A DNA stretch of 64,000 nt, taken from contig JAEUHQ010000097.1 in assembly GCA_016794565.1 (NCBI GenBank), forward strand, positions 1-64,000. Reading direction: 5' to 3'. Under the pieces are notes generated by a model. That model saw only the letters and a program-made list of their open reading frames with translations, had not been told where the DNA came from and made no database searches. Numbering within the stretch: position 1 is the first letter of the stretch; the number at the start of each line of letters is the position of its first letter. This document shows positions 43,537-52,224 of the stretch, in pieces. This DNA comes from Planctomycetota bacterium (GTDB lineage: Bacteria; Planctomycetota; UBA1135; UBA2386). Made by a program: the position numbers and the translations under genes.

Positions 43537-45147
43537 GTGAACCTTCTCCGCCGCGCCGCGATCGTGTCACCGATGCTGGTCGCGGCATGCTGGTCGCCGA
43601 CGGCGAATCGCGACTCGGCGGACGCGCAGGTCTACTCGATCCTCGCGAAAACGGCGCAGACAGTCACGGGCGAGGCGCGCCCGTTCGCGGTCGAACGACC
43701 CACCGACACGCTGCGGCGGCGGCTCGCCGACAAACCGGGCCCGTCGCGCCTGACGCTGACGCAGGCGCTCGACGTCGCGGCGGAGAACAGCCGCGAGTTC
43801 CAGCGACAGAAGGAACAGCTCTACCTCGCGGCACTGAACCTGACCCGCAGCCAACACGACTTCGTGTTCCGGTTCGGCGGCGGCGGCAACGCGGAAGTCG
43901 CGGGGCAGAGCGACGAGACGGCGGATGCGGCGATCGGCGACGACCTGTCGGCATCCGCGACGAGCGTGACCGGCACGCGCCTCGTCGCGAGCTTCGCGAA
44001 CACCTTCCTGCGGTCGGTCATCCACGGCGGCAGCTTCGACGGCAGCTCGATCCTGAACCTCACGCTGACGCAGCCCCTGCTGCGCGGCGCCGGCCGGCGG
44101 ATCGTGCGCGAGCCGCTGACCCAGGCGGAGCGCGATGTCGTCTACGCAATGCGCGACTTCGAGCGCTTCCGCGCCGACTTCGCGACGAGCGTGGTCGGCG
44201 ACTACTGGAACGTCGTGGCCCAGGTGGCCGACCTCGCCAACGTGGAAGCGAACTACCAGAGCCTCGCCCAGTCGCGGGAACAGATCGAAGAGCTGTACCG
44301 CGCCGGACGACGCACGATCACCGACCTCGGCCGCGCGAAGCAGAGCGAGTACTCCGCCGACGCCCAGCGTGTCGCGGCGAAGAACCGACTGCAGACCTCG
44401 CTCGATCGTTTCAAACTCACGCTCGGCCTGCCGGTCACGGCCGAACTCGATCTCGACTCGGCCGAGCTCGACCAGGTGAAGGCGAGGGGCGTCGAAGCGG
44501 TCCAGATCGACGAGCGCGCGGCCGTCGACCTCGCCCTGGAGCGGCGGTTCGACCACCGCACCGCGGTCGACGAAGTCGAGGACGCGGGCCGGCGCATTCT
44601 CGTCGCCGAGGACGCACTGACGATGGCGCTCGACTTCTCCGTGGCGCTCAACGTGCCTTCGGAGTCGGGCAAGGGCCTCAATCTCGACTGGTCGCGCGTC
44701 AACTGGGCGGCCGGCTTCGAGCTGGACCTCGCTCTCGACAAGCTCGCCGAACGGAACGCCTACCGCAGCTCGCTGATCGCCTTCGACGCGGCGATCCGGG
44801 CACGCGAGGCGAGCGGCGACCAGATCGCCGCCGACGTCCGCAGCTCGCTGCGCAACATCCGCAGCGCGATGGACACCTACCGCATCCAATCCGTCGCGGT
44901 CGACCTCGCGACGCAGCGCGTCGAAGCCACGACCGATCTCTACGATGCCGGACGTGTCGAGGCGCTCGAGAAGCTGGACGCCCAGGACGCGCTCCTGCAG
45001 GCTCAGCTCGACCTCACGCGCGCGACGGTGGACTACGCGATCGCCCGCCTCCAGTTGATGAACGACCTCGAGGGCATCCGCCTCGAATCCCACGGGCTGC
45101 GCTTCGACCAGGCGCTGCCGATGCCGCAGCCGAAGACCGCCGAGTGA
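43537..45147 (+). CDS. TolC-family outer-membrane efflux lipoprotein
   Basis: A 536-residue outer-membrane factor. Signal with lipobox LVAAC (Cys18 from the chosen GTG at 43537), then the TolC helical-barrel pattern: LTLTQALDVAAENSREFQRQKEQLYLA and LTQPLLRGAG in the first half, and long amphipathic helices with DLATQRVEATTDLYDAGRVEALEKLDAQ in the second. It forms the exit duct of a tripartite pump. Start codons TTG 43510 and GTG 43522 are in-frame alternatives. It heads a four-gene export operon and abuts the adaptor gene. Confidence 0.85.
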   Translation: MNLLRRAAIVSPMLVAACWSPTANRDSADAQVYSILAKTAQTVTGEARPFAVERPTDTLRRRLADKPGPSRLTLTQALDVAAENSREFQRQKEQLYLAALNLTRSQHDFVFRFGGGGNAEVAGQSDETADAAIGDDLSASATSVTGTRLVASFANTFLRSVIHGGSFDGSSILNLTLTQPLLRGAGRRIVREPLTQAERDVVYAMRDFERFRADFATSVVGDYWNVVAQVADLANVEANYQSLAQSREQIEELYRAGRRTITDLGRAKQSEYSADAQRVAAKNRLQTSLDRFKLTLGLPVTAELDLDSAELDQVKARGVEAVQIDERAAVDLALERRFDHRTAVDEVEDAGRRILVAEDALTMALDFSVALNVPSESGKGLNLDWSRVNWAAGFELDLALDKLAERNAYRSSLIAFDAAIRAREASGDQIAADVRSSLRNIRSAMDTYRIQSVAVDLATQRVEATTDLYDAGRVEALEKLDAQDALLQAQLDLTRATVDYAIARLQLMNDLEGIRLESHGLRFDQALPMPQPKTAE

Positions 45148-45152
45148 ACGTC

Positions 45153-47270
45153 ATGACCCGCTCCCGCTTCTCCGCGATCGCCGTCGCGCTCGCCCTTCTC
45201 GCCGCTTGCGGGGGCTCCTCGGGCTCCGAGGCCGCCCTCGACGCGAAGGTCTTCGTGGTGAAGACGGACGACCTCCCGATCGTGGTGAAGGAGAACGCCG
45301 AACTGCAGGCCCTGCGCGAGACGATCGTTCGCTCCGAGGTCGAAGGCCAGGCGACGATCATCTTCATCATCCCGGAAGGGACGGTCGTGAAGCAGGGCGA
45401 GCGCCTCGTCGAACTCGATGTCAGCGAGCTCGTCGAGAAGGCCGCCAACCAGGCGATCTCCGTCGCGAAGGCCGAGGCGGCGCTGAAGCAGGCGCGGAAG
45501 GAGAAGGAGATCCTCGAAAAGGAGCTGACGACCAACCGCACGACCGCGGAGTCGAAGCTGCGCATCGCGGAGATGGAGCTGGAGAAGCTCCTCGGCCGAC
45601 GTGGCGGCGAGAAGAGGAGCGAGAGCAAGAACGGCGAGATGCTGAAGAAGCTGCAGGCGTTGGTCGACACGCCGCCGGCGGAACCGCTCGCCAGCGATCC
45701 GGATGCCGGCGCCGACGCGCCGGCGACGGCGCAGGTCGATCCGCGAACCTACGTCGGGCTCGTCGACAAGGTGCAGCAGCTGCTCGCCGTCGACGGCGAC
45801 AGCACCGGCGCCCTCGACCGCGACATGGGCGAGATGGCGAACAAGATCCTGCAGCAGGTCGACCAGATCCGCCTCGCGATGGCCGACCTCAAGGTGAAGG
45901 AGGACACGTTCACCCACAGCCGCCGGCTCGCGAAGAAGCAGTTCATCACGCGCAACGAGCTGGAGAAGGACCAGCTCGCGTGGCAATCGCAGGTCTCCAA
46001 GGTCACGCTCGCCTGGAACGACCTCGACCTGCTCGTCAACTACACGCTCGCGAAGGAACGCATCCAGCTCACGCAGGACCGCGACAACGCCTCGCTCGAA
46101 GTCGACCGCGTGAAGGGTTCGAACGAAGCGCTCGAGATCAAGGCCGACAGCGATCTCGACAGCAAGGAGAAGGAGTTCGGCCTCGCGAAGGAGCGCCTCG
46201 AGAACCTGCAGCGCCAGATCAAGAGCGCCGTGATCCACGCGCCGACGCCGGGCACCGTCGTCTATGCGCGCCTGGACCGCAACCGCGGCGGCGGCGAGGC
46301 GGTGCGCGAAGGCGTGCAGGTCCGCGAGCGCCAGGAACTCATCATCCTGCCGGACACGACGAAGATGCGCTGCGTCGTGAAGGTCCAGGAAGCGCAGGTC
46401 GACAAGGTGACGCGCGGGCAGGCGGCCACGGTCGTCGTCGAAGCGTTCCAGGGCGAATCGTTCCCGGGGCGCGTGTCCACCGTCGCGCCGGTCGCCGACA
46501 GCAACAGCGGCTGGATGACGAGCGATCGCAAGGTCTACACGACGATGGTCGAACTCGACACCGACAACCCCGACGGGCGCCTGCGTTCCCGCATGGCGGC
46601 GAACGTGACGATCATGGTCGAGACCGTGAAGAACACGCTGCCCATCCCGCTGCAGGCCGTCGCGCGCGACCGGTCCGTCAACTACGTCTGGAAGGAAGGG
46701 CCGAACGGCCCGGTTGCGACCGTCGTGAAGGTGGGCCGCCAGAACTCGGAGCGCGTCGAGATCCTCGAAGGAGTGAGGGACGGCGACCGCGTCCACCTGA
46801 AGGAGCCCGCCGGCGTGCAGCCGCCCAAGTTCGAGCAGCCCGTCGTGGCGGTACCGGCAGCGGCGGCGCCGACCACGGCAGGCGCCGACGGCGCGCGACC
46901 CGACGCCAACGGTCCCGGCGGAACCAGCGGAACCGGCCGGCGCAACCCGGGCGCTTCGATGAAGAAGCTCGCGGAGATGTCCGCGACGGAGCTCGAGGAG
47001 TACAAGGGTCGCCTCGACATGATGCAGGGCATGGTCGATCGCATGCGCGACGGCGGCAACGCGGACGGCGCGGCCGAGGCCGAAGCAGCGATCAGCGGCC
47101 TGCGGAAAGCCCTCGAGTCGAACGATCTGGCGGCGGGCCAGGTGCACCAGGACAAGCTGCGTACCCTGATGCGCGCCGCGATGCCCCGCCGCAACGGCGG
47201 CGGAAACGGCAATGGCGGCGGTGGCCCGCCCGGCGACGGCGGCGGTTCGCGCGGCGAACGCGGCAACTGA
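45153..47270 (+). CDS. HlyD/MacA-type periplasmic adaptor lipoprotein
   Basis: A 705-residue adaptor. Lipobox LLAAC (Cys19); lipoyl half-motifs (SEVEGQATIIFIIPEGTVVK and HAPTPGTVVYARLDR) flank an unusually long alpha-hairpin (about 90-350) rich in Lys/Glu. A beta-barrel region follows, and MP-proximal repeats end near residue 560. An added C-terminal part (about 570-705) has a helical bundle (MKKLAEMSATELEEYKGRL) and a Gly/Asn-rich tail. MacA is about 370 residues, so hairpin and tail are both extended. The ATG at 45153 is chosen; GTG at 45144 overlaps the TolC stop. Confidence 0.85.
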   Translation: MTRSRFSAIAVALALLAACGGSSGSEAALDAKVFVVKTDDLPIVVKENAELQALRETIVRSEVEGQATIIFIIPEGTVVKQGERLVELDVSELVEKAANQAISVAKAEAALKQARKEKEILEKELTTNRTTAESKLRIAEMELEKLLGRRGGEKRSESKNGEMLKKLQALVDTPPAEPLASDPDAGADAPATAQVDPRTYVGLVDKVQQLLAVDGDSTGALDRDMGEMANKILQQVDQIRLAMADLKVKEDTFTHSRRLAKKQFITRNELEKDQLAWQSQVSKVTLAWNDLDLLVNYTLAKERIQLTQDRDNASLEVDRVKGSNEALEIKADSDLDSKEKEFGLAKERLENLQRQIKSAVIHAPTPGTVVYARLDRNRGGGEAVREGVQVRERQELIILPDTTKMRCVVKVQEAQVDKVTRGQAATVVVEAFQGESFPGRVSTVAPVADSNSGWMTSDRKVYTTMVELDTDNPDGRLRSRMAANVTIMVETVKNTLPIPLQAVARDRSVNYVWKEGPNGPVATVVKVGRQNSERVEILEGVRDGDRVHLKEPAGVQPPKFEQPVVAVPAAAAPTTAGADGARPDANGPGGTSGTGRRNPGASMKKLAEMSATELEEYKGRLDMMQGMVDRMRDGGNADGAAEAEAAISGLRKALESNDLAAGQVHQDKLRTLMRAAMPRRNGGGNGNGGGGPPGDGGGSRGERGN

Positions 47271-47281
47271 ACGCGCGACGA

Positions 47282-48013
47282 ATGGCCGCCATGGACGACC
47301 GCCCGGTGATCGCCGAGTTCGCCGACGTGCACCGTCACTACGTGATGGGCAAGAACGTCGTGAAGGCCCTGAACGGCGTGTCCGTGCAGGTCCGCAAGGG
47401 CGACTACCTCGCGATCATGGGGCGCTCCGGCTCGGGCAAGAGCACGATGCTGAACATCCTGGGCGGCCTCGACCGTCCGACGTCGGGCGCGTATCGCGTC
47501 GGCGGCCGAGACGTGAGCAAACTGAACGACGACGACCTCTCCGACGTACGCGGACGCGAGATCGGGTTCATCTTCCAGTCCTTCAACCTCATCCCGCAGC
47601 TGACCGTGCTCGAGAACCTCGAGGTGCCGCTCTTCTACCAGGGGCGCGTCGGCGCGGAGTCGCGCAAGAAGGCGGAGTACCTCGCTGGTCGCGTCGGTCT
47701 GTCGGGCCGCCTCGAGCACAAGCCGATGGAGCTTTCCGGCGGCCAGCAGCAGCGCGTCGCGATCGCACGGGCGCTGATGAACGACCCGTTGTTCCTCCTC
47801 GCCGACGAGGCGACGGGCAACCTCGACAGCAACACCGAGAAGGAGATCCTCGACCTGTTCGACGACCTGCGACCGGATGGCGTCACGATCGTCATCGTGA
47901 CGCACAACCCGAAGGTCGCCGAGCGCGCGGATCACACGCTGTGGCTGAAGGACGGTCAGGTCGAGAAGCTCGTCGACAACCGCGCGGCGGCGCGCGACGG
48001 AGACGCGCCGTGA
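47282..48013 (+). CDS. ABC transporter ATP-binding protein (MacB-type)
   Basis: A 243-residue ABC ATPase of the MacB/LolD class. Walker A GRSGSGKST (residues 48-56), Q-loop FIFQSFNLIPQLTVLENL, signature LSGGQQQRVAIARAL, Walker B FLLADEATGNLDS and the H-loop THNP. It is not fused to the permease, unlike E. coli MacB, so it resembles the split arrangement. ATG at 47282 is used; 47291 is possible. The stop overlaps the permease GTG. It powers mechanotransmission rather than direct transport. Confidence 0.95.
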   Translation: MAAMDDRPVIAEFADVHRHYVMGKNVVKALNGVSVQVRKGDYLAIMGRSGSGKSTMLNILGGLDRPTSGAYRVGGRDVSKLNDDDLSDVRGREIGFIFQSFNLIPQLTVLENLEVPLFYQGRVGAESRKKAEYLAGRVGLSGRLEHKPMELSGGQQQRVAIARALMNDPLFLLADEATGNLDSNTEKEILDLFDDLRPDGVTIVIVTHNPKVAERADHTLWLKDGQVEKLVDNRAAARDGDAP

Positions 48014-49275
48014 TCCGCGACTCGATGCGCATGGTGACCCTCGGGCTGAAGAGCCTGATGCTGCACAAGCTGCGCAGTTCGCTGACCACCGCGGGCATCC
48101 TGTTCGGCGTCGCGTCGGTCATCGCGATGCTCGCGGTCGGTGAGGGAGCGTCGCAGGAGACGCTCGATCAGTACCGCGCGATGGGCGTCTCCAACGTCCT
48201 GATCCGCAGCACGAAGCCCGAGGAGACGCAGCAGACGTCGTCGACGTCGTCGAGCTGGAGCATCCTCGGCTACGGCATGACCTACGCGGAGGCCGATCGC
48301 ATCCAGAACCTGCTTCCCCAGGCGACCGTCGTGCGCGTCCGTGAGTTCCAGCGCGGCCTGATGCACGGCGAGAACTGGGCCTCGAAGATGATCGTAGGCA
48401 CCGAGGTGGCCTTCCTCGACGTCGCGAACCTCCGGATCAAGGAAGGGCGCTGGCTGACGGAGCTCGATCAGCAGCACCAGGCGAACGTGTGCGTTCTCGG
48501 CGCGAGCATCGCGAAGGCGCTGTTCCCGCTCGAGAACCCGCTGGGGCAGACCGTGCTCGCCGGAGTCGAGGACCGCTTCGAAGTGGTCGGTGTGCTCGAC
48601 ACGCAGGGGCGCGCGGCGAGCCCGAACGGCTTCACGCTGGACGAGTGCGTCTACGTGCCGATGAGCAGCTCGCGGCGCCGGTTCGGGGACGTCGTGCGCA
48701 ATCCGTCGACGAACCGATGGGAGTCGGTCGAACTGCACGAGGTCAAGGTCAAGCTGCCGAGTTCGGACCAGGTCGAAGACGCTGCCGCCGTGCTGCGTTT
48801 CATGTTGCAGCCCGCGCATGCGACGAAGGGCGACTTCGAGATCACCGTCCCGCTCGAACTGCTGCGCCAGGAGGAGAAGCAGCGGCGCATGTTCAACCTC
48901 GTGCTTGCCGTGATCGCGTCGATCAGCCTGCTGGTCGGCGGCATCGGCATCATGAACGTGATGCTCGCGACGGTCACCGAACGCACCCGCGAGATCGGCA
49001 TCCGGCGCGCGCTCGGCGCGAAGAAGAAGCACATCGTGCAGCAGTTCCTCGTCGAGGCCGGCGTGCTCTCGGCACTCGGCGGCGTCGTCGGAGTCGGCCT
49101 CGGCCTGATCGTGCCGGAGGCGATCACGTACTGGTTCGGCCAGAAGACGTCGGTGATGGCGACACATGTGATCCTCGCGTTCGGGATCTCGGCCGCGGTC
49201 GGTGTCGTGTTCGGCCTCTACCCGGCGTGGCGCGCAGCGAACATGGATCCTGTCGAAGCGCTGCGCCACGAGTGA
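48010..49275 (+). CDS. ABC transporter permease (MacB-type, FtsX fold)
   Basis: A 421-residue permease: TM1 near residues 30-52 (RSSLTTAGILFGVASVIAMLAVGEGA), a periplasmic MacB core domain (about 55-285), then three C-terminal TM helices. The FtsX signature is VGGIGIMNVMLATVTERTREIGIRRALGA (about 315-343). GTG overlaps the ATPase stop. With the ATPase, adaptor and TolC-like lipoprotein it forms a complete MacAB-TolC-like exporter. Substrates of such systems include peptides, lipoproteins and antibiotics; not determinable here. Confidence 0.93.
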   Translation: MIRDSMRMVTLGLKSLMLHKLRSSLTTAGILFGVASVIAMLAVGEGASQETLDQYRAMGVSNVLIRSTKPEETQQTSSTSSSWSILGYGMTYAEADRIQNLLPQATVVRVREFQRGLMHGENWASKMIVGTEVAFLDVANLRIKEGRWLTELDQQHQANVCVLGASIAKALFPLENPLGQTVLAGVEDRFEVVGVLDTQGRAASPNGFTLDECVYVPMSSSRRRFGDVVRNPSTNRWESVELHEVKVKLPSSDQVEDAAAVLRFMLQPAHATKGDFEITVPLELLRQEEKQRRMFNLVLAVIASISLLVGGIGIMNVMLATVTERTREIGIRRALGAKKKHIVQQFLVEAGVLSALGGVVGVGLGLIVPEAITYWFGQKTSVMATHVILAFGISAAVGVVFGLYPAWRAANMDPVEALRHE

Positions 49276-49371
49276 GGCGCGGCACCGCGCGATCAAGGCG
49301 ACGCGACCCTCACGCCGAAGCAGATGCCCTTGGCCACCGCGGCCCGGCGCTCAGGCGCGAGCGGAGCTCGT

Positions 49372-49391
49372 CGCCTGCAGGCGGCGCCTGC
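49372..49391. terminator. Hairpin between permease and response-regulator genes
   Basis: A 12-bp palindrome CGCCTGCAGGCG (49372-49383) overlaps a 6-bp stem GCAGGC-GGC-GCCTGC (49377-49391) in the 123-bp gap between converging genes. It could serve both transcripts. There is no T-run. Confidence 0.3.
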
Positions 49392-49398
49392 GCCATCC

Positions 49399-49773
49399 TC
49401 ACGTCTTCTGGGCCACGTGCTTCTCGACGAGCTCGATGAGTTCGTCCGGCTCGAAGGGCTTTCGGAAGTAGTCGGCGGCCCCCATCTCCGTGCTCTTCTG
49501 GTGGCCGCGCGAGTGCTCGCGCGCCGTGAAGATCACCACGGGGATCCCGGCCGTCGCCGGATCTCGCTTCAGGCGCGTCAACGTCTCCCACCCGTCGATG
49601 CCCGGCATCATGATGTCGAGCAGGATCAGGTCGGGCGCCTGTGCCTTCGCCTTGCCGATGCCGTCCTCGCCGTTCGTGGCGGATTCGACCCGGAACCCCG
49701 CGGCCTCGAGCACCATCTGGGTGGAGACGATGATCAGCTTCTCGTCTTCGATGATCAGGACGGTTCTTTGCAT
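49399..49773 (-). CDS. Single-domain response regulator
   Basis: A 124-residue receiver-only protein. Acid pocket EDE (9-11), phospho-acceptor Asp53 in LILLDIMMPG, Thr in VVIFTA and Lys in FRKPF are all present. There is no output domain, so it acts by protein contact. The ATG lies inside the end of the histidine-kinase gene (19-bp overlap), implying co-translation with its probable kinase. Outputs may be diguanylate or anti-sigma partners outside the window. Confidence 0.93.
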   Translation of the reverse strand: MQRTVLIIEDEKLIIVSTQMVLEAAGFRVESATNGEDGIGKAKAQAPDLILLDIMMPGIDGWETLTRLKRDPATAGIPVVIFTAREHSRGHQKSTEMGAADYFRKPFEPDELIELVEKHVAQKT

Positions 49774-50864
49774 GACACTCTCTCTTGCGGACTCCCGGCC
49801 GCTCCGGCCGCCGCCGCCTCCGCCGTCGGGCGGTGGAGCGGCAACATGAAAGAGAAATCGGCTCCGCGACCCAGTTGGCTGGAGACTTCGATGCGACTCC
49901 CGTGCGCTTCGACGATGCCGCGCGCCACGAACAGGCCGAGGCCGGCGCCGCCGTGGTGGCGCGTGAGCGGATCCTCGACCTGGAAGAACTTCTCGAAGAT
50001 TCGCCGTTGGTACCGGGGGTCGATGCCGATTCCGTCGTCGGCGACGCCGAACCGGAGGCCGCCGTCCGCGGTGCGTTCGATGCGAACTTCGACAGTGCCC
50101 CCGTCCCTGGCGAACTTCACCGCATTCTCCACCAGCGCCTGGCACGCGCGGCGCAGGTCGGCGCGATCGGCGAACAGGCACGCCTCGGTCGTGTCGGCCC
50201 GGAACGTCAACGTTATCCGCCGATCGCGCGCCGGCTGCTCGAACGGCAGCAGCAGGCCCGTGGAGAACTCGGCGACCGTCACCACTTCGCGGTCCTGGCC
50301 GTAGTCGGCAGACTCGAGGTTGCCGAGGTTGATCAGCTTGTCGATCTGGTGCTCGAGGCGAACGGACTGTTCACGGATCGACTCGCACGCGCGGCGCTGT
50401 CTGTCGTCGAGCTTGCCGAGCGATCCCTTGGCCAGCATCGTCGAGAACGTCTTGATGCCGGTCAGCGGCGTGCGCAGTTCGTGCGCGACGATCGACAGGT
50501 ACTGGTTCTTCAGCTGGTCCGTCTTGAAGTCCGCGGTGACGTCGCGAAGGAGCGTGATGACACCGCACGGTTCGCCGCGGTGGTCCTGCGCGAACCTGGT
50601 CGTGCACTTGACGTAGAGGAGGTCGTGCTGGCTGTGATGGACCTCGACGGTGCGGGCGAACTCCTTGCCCTTCGCCGTGCGCCGCTGATCCGCGATCAGC
50701 GTCTGCAGCAGGTCACCGCCCCCCTCGATCGCATCGAGCGGTTTGCCGGCCGCGACGAGGGCGCGCACACCGAGCAGGTCCTCGGCGGCGGAGTTGAGCA
50801 GCACGACGTTGCCGGCCCGTCCGACGAAGACGACACCGTCCATGATGCTGCTGATCGTCGTCAT
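49755..50864 (-). CDS. PAS-containing histidine kinase
   Basis: A 369-residue soluble-looking kinase: N-terminal PAS (about 5-112, MDGVVFVGRAGNVVLLNSAAEDLLG), HisKA with phospho-acceptor His128 in AHELRTPLTG, and an HATPase domain with LVENAVKFARDGG, VADDGIGID and GGAGLGLFVARGIVEAHG. No TM helix is predicted, so the stimulus is intracellular or reaches PAS by ligand or redox. It is followed by its overlapping receiver. It starts 83 bp downstream of the STAS gene, so one transcript could carry all three. Confidence 0.93.
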   Translation of the reverse strand: MTTISSIMDGVVFVGRAGNVVLLNSAAEDLLGVRALVAAGKPLDAIEGGGDLLQTLIADQRRTAKGKEFARTVEVHHSQHDLLYVKCTTRFAQDHRGEPCGVITLLRDVTADFKTDQLKNQYLSIVAHELRTPLTGIKTFSTMLAKGSLGKLDDRQRRACESIREQSVRLEHQIDKLINLGNLESADYGQDREVVTVAEFSTGLLLPFEQPARDRRITLTFRADTTEACLFADRADLRRACQALVENAVKFARDGGTVEVRIERTADGGLRFGVADDGIGIDPRYQRRIFEKFFQVEDPLTRHHGGAGLGLFVARGIVEAHGSRIEVSSQLGRGADFSFMLPLHRPTAEAAAAGAAGSPQERVSCKEPS

Positions 50865-50947
50865 GCGATTCGTCGGGACGACGAGTCACGGCTGCGGCGG
50901 GCGGGAGACCGGAACCTGCCCCCCTGCGCCCGGGCCAGCGAGACGCG

Positions 50948-51343
50948 TCACTTCGTGTTCGCGGTCTTGATCGCGGCCAGCGCGTCGTCTTCCTTCTCGA
51001 AGATCGACAGATGCTTGCTGATGCGCATGATCTCGAAGATCTTGACGATGAACGGCTTGATGTTGCTCAGGTAGAGCTTCGCGTTGCGCGACGACGTGAC
51101 GTTGTTGGCAACGATGATCAGGCCGACGCCGCAGCTGTCGATGATCTTGACGTTGTCGAGGTTGAGCACGAAGTGCTGGAAGCCGTCTTCGATCTTGCTG
51201 CTGATCGTCTCCTTCAGCGATTCCTTCAGTGCGTCGGTGACGTAGAAGTTCAGGCTGCGATCGTTGAACGAGATGATGACGGTCTTGTCGTCCTTCAGCG
51301 CGGTGACCGAGAGGCCCTGGCTCTTCTTCCCTACGATTTCCAT
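50948..51343 (-). CDS. STAS-domain anti-sigma-factor antagonist-like protein
   Basis: A 131-residue STAS protein with the SpoIIAA-type phosphorylation loop at IIDSCGVGLI (Ser70). It starts MEIVGKKSQ and is richer in Lys, Ile and Asn than its neighbours. SD AAGGAA precedes the ATG by about 6 nt. In partner-switching, unphosphorylated STAS binds an anti-sigma kinase; no such kinase (RsbW type) is in the window. A two-layered hairpin in its leader may control translation. It sits upstream of HK and RR, forming a signalling set. Confidence 0.9.
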   Translation of the reverse strand: MEIVGKKSQGLSVTALKDDKTVIISFNDRSLNFYVTDALKESLKETISSKIEDGFQHFVLNLDNVKIIDSCGVGLIIVANNVTSSRNAKLYLSNIKPFIVKIFEIMRISKHLSIFEKEDDALAAIKTANTK

Positions 51344-51352
51344 GGCGTTCCT

Positions 51353-51403
51353 TCGATGGATGGGGCGCGCCAGGTTCCACGGCGCGCGCACTCGATCCAT
51401 CGA
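51353..51403 (-). promoter_or_regulatory. Two-layered inverted repeat in the STAS gene leader
   Basis: Outer 9-bp arms TCGATGGAT (51353-51361) and ATCCATCGA (51395-51403) enclose an inner 7-bp stem GCGCGCC/GGCGCGC (51365-51371, 51381-51387) with a 9-nt loop. The outer stem touches the Shine-Dalgarno (51348-51353). The fold could sequester the ribosome site or mark mRNA processing. The outer dyad could instead be a protein operator. Confidence 0.45.
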
Positions 51404-51495
51404 CCTGCCCGGCCCGCAGAGTTGAGCTTCGCCGCGAAAAAAGAAGGGGGTCGCCGAAGGCAAGCCGCGCCGGCGCGCCGACAGGGACGCGGCAC

Positions 51496-52224
51496 TCAGC
51501 CGCCCGTGGCATCGGCCTCGCGGTAACGCAACGCGACGTTCGCGCGACCGATGAGGGCGAGCAATTGCGGGCATTTCCTGAGCCCGAGCTGGTTGGCCTT
51601 GTTGGCGACGCTCGCGACGCTGCGGCCGAGTTCGCGAGCCACCGTCAGGTTGTCCCGGTCGGGATAGAGCGCCTGGAGCCGCTCGACCTGCGCCGGGGTC
51701 CAGCGCGGCATTTCCTGGCGGCGCGCCCCTTCCCCCGCCGCGACGACCTGTCGCGCGCTCTGCGCCGCGAACCGCTTGTCCTTCGCGAGACACAGGCTCT
51801 GCGCCATCGCCGCGACGTCGGCACGCGACCGCGCCAGCGCGACCTCCAGGTCGTCGTCCGAACGCGTGCCGTAGAAGTCCCTCAGGGCGTGCACCTCCTC
51901 ACGGGTCCACGGCCCTTGCCGAGGGCGCGCACGCAGCTCCTGCACGCGCTTCCGTACCTCGACGAGAGGGCGCCCGAGCATCGGGGCGAGCAGCCGCGGA
52001 TCGACCGCGCCCCAGCACTCGCGCAAGCGGCCGTCGTCGCTCGCCGTCCAGGCACCCCGGCGCGGCGGAACGCGCAGCAGTTGCATCGCCTTCTTGAAGA
52101 CGCTCGACTCGGTCCGGCGCAGCAGCAGCGCGGTGTCCGCCACTCCCCGCCGCGGCATCAACTGGCGCAGGCGCTCCATCTCCTGCACCGACCAGTTGCC
52201 GCGGCGGAGCGGTCGCGCGGTCAC
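51496..52224 (-). CDS. Protein with four Myb/SANT-like repeats
   Basis: A 242-residue protein built from four repeats of a Trp-led three-helix unit: GNWSVQEMERLRQL (9-51), GAWTASDDGRLREC (57-98), GPWTREEVHALRDF (104-147) and PRWTPAQVERLQAL (173-216). Each ends in a putative recognition helix (e.g. SVASVANKANQLGL). The pattern resembles Myb/SANT DNA-binding repeats, rare in this tandem form in bacteria. Basic linkers and no other domain suggest a DNA-binding regulator or architectural protein. The GTG start overlaps the ptsI stop (GTGA). Targets are unknown. Confidence 0.7.
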   Translation of the reverse strand: MTARPLRRGNWSVQEMERLRQLMPRRGVADTALLLRRTESSVFKKAMQLLRVPPRRGAWTASDDGRLRECWGAVDPRLLAPMLGRPLVEVRKRVQELRARPRQGPWTREEVHALRDFYGTRSDDDLEVALARSRADVAAMAQSLCLAKDKRFAAQSARQVVAAGEGARRQEMPRWTPAQVERLQALYPDRDNLTVARELGRSVASVANKANQLGLRKCPQLLALIGRANVALRYREADATGG

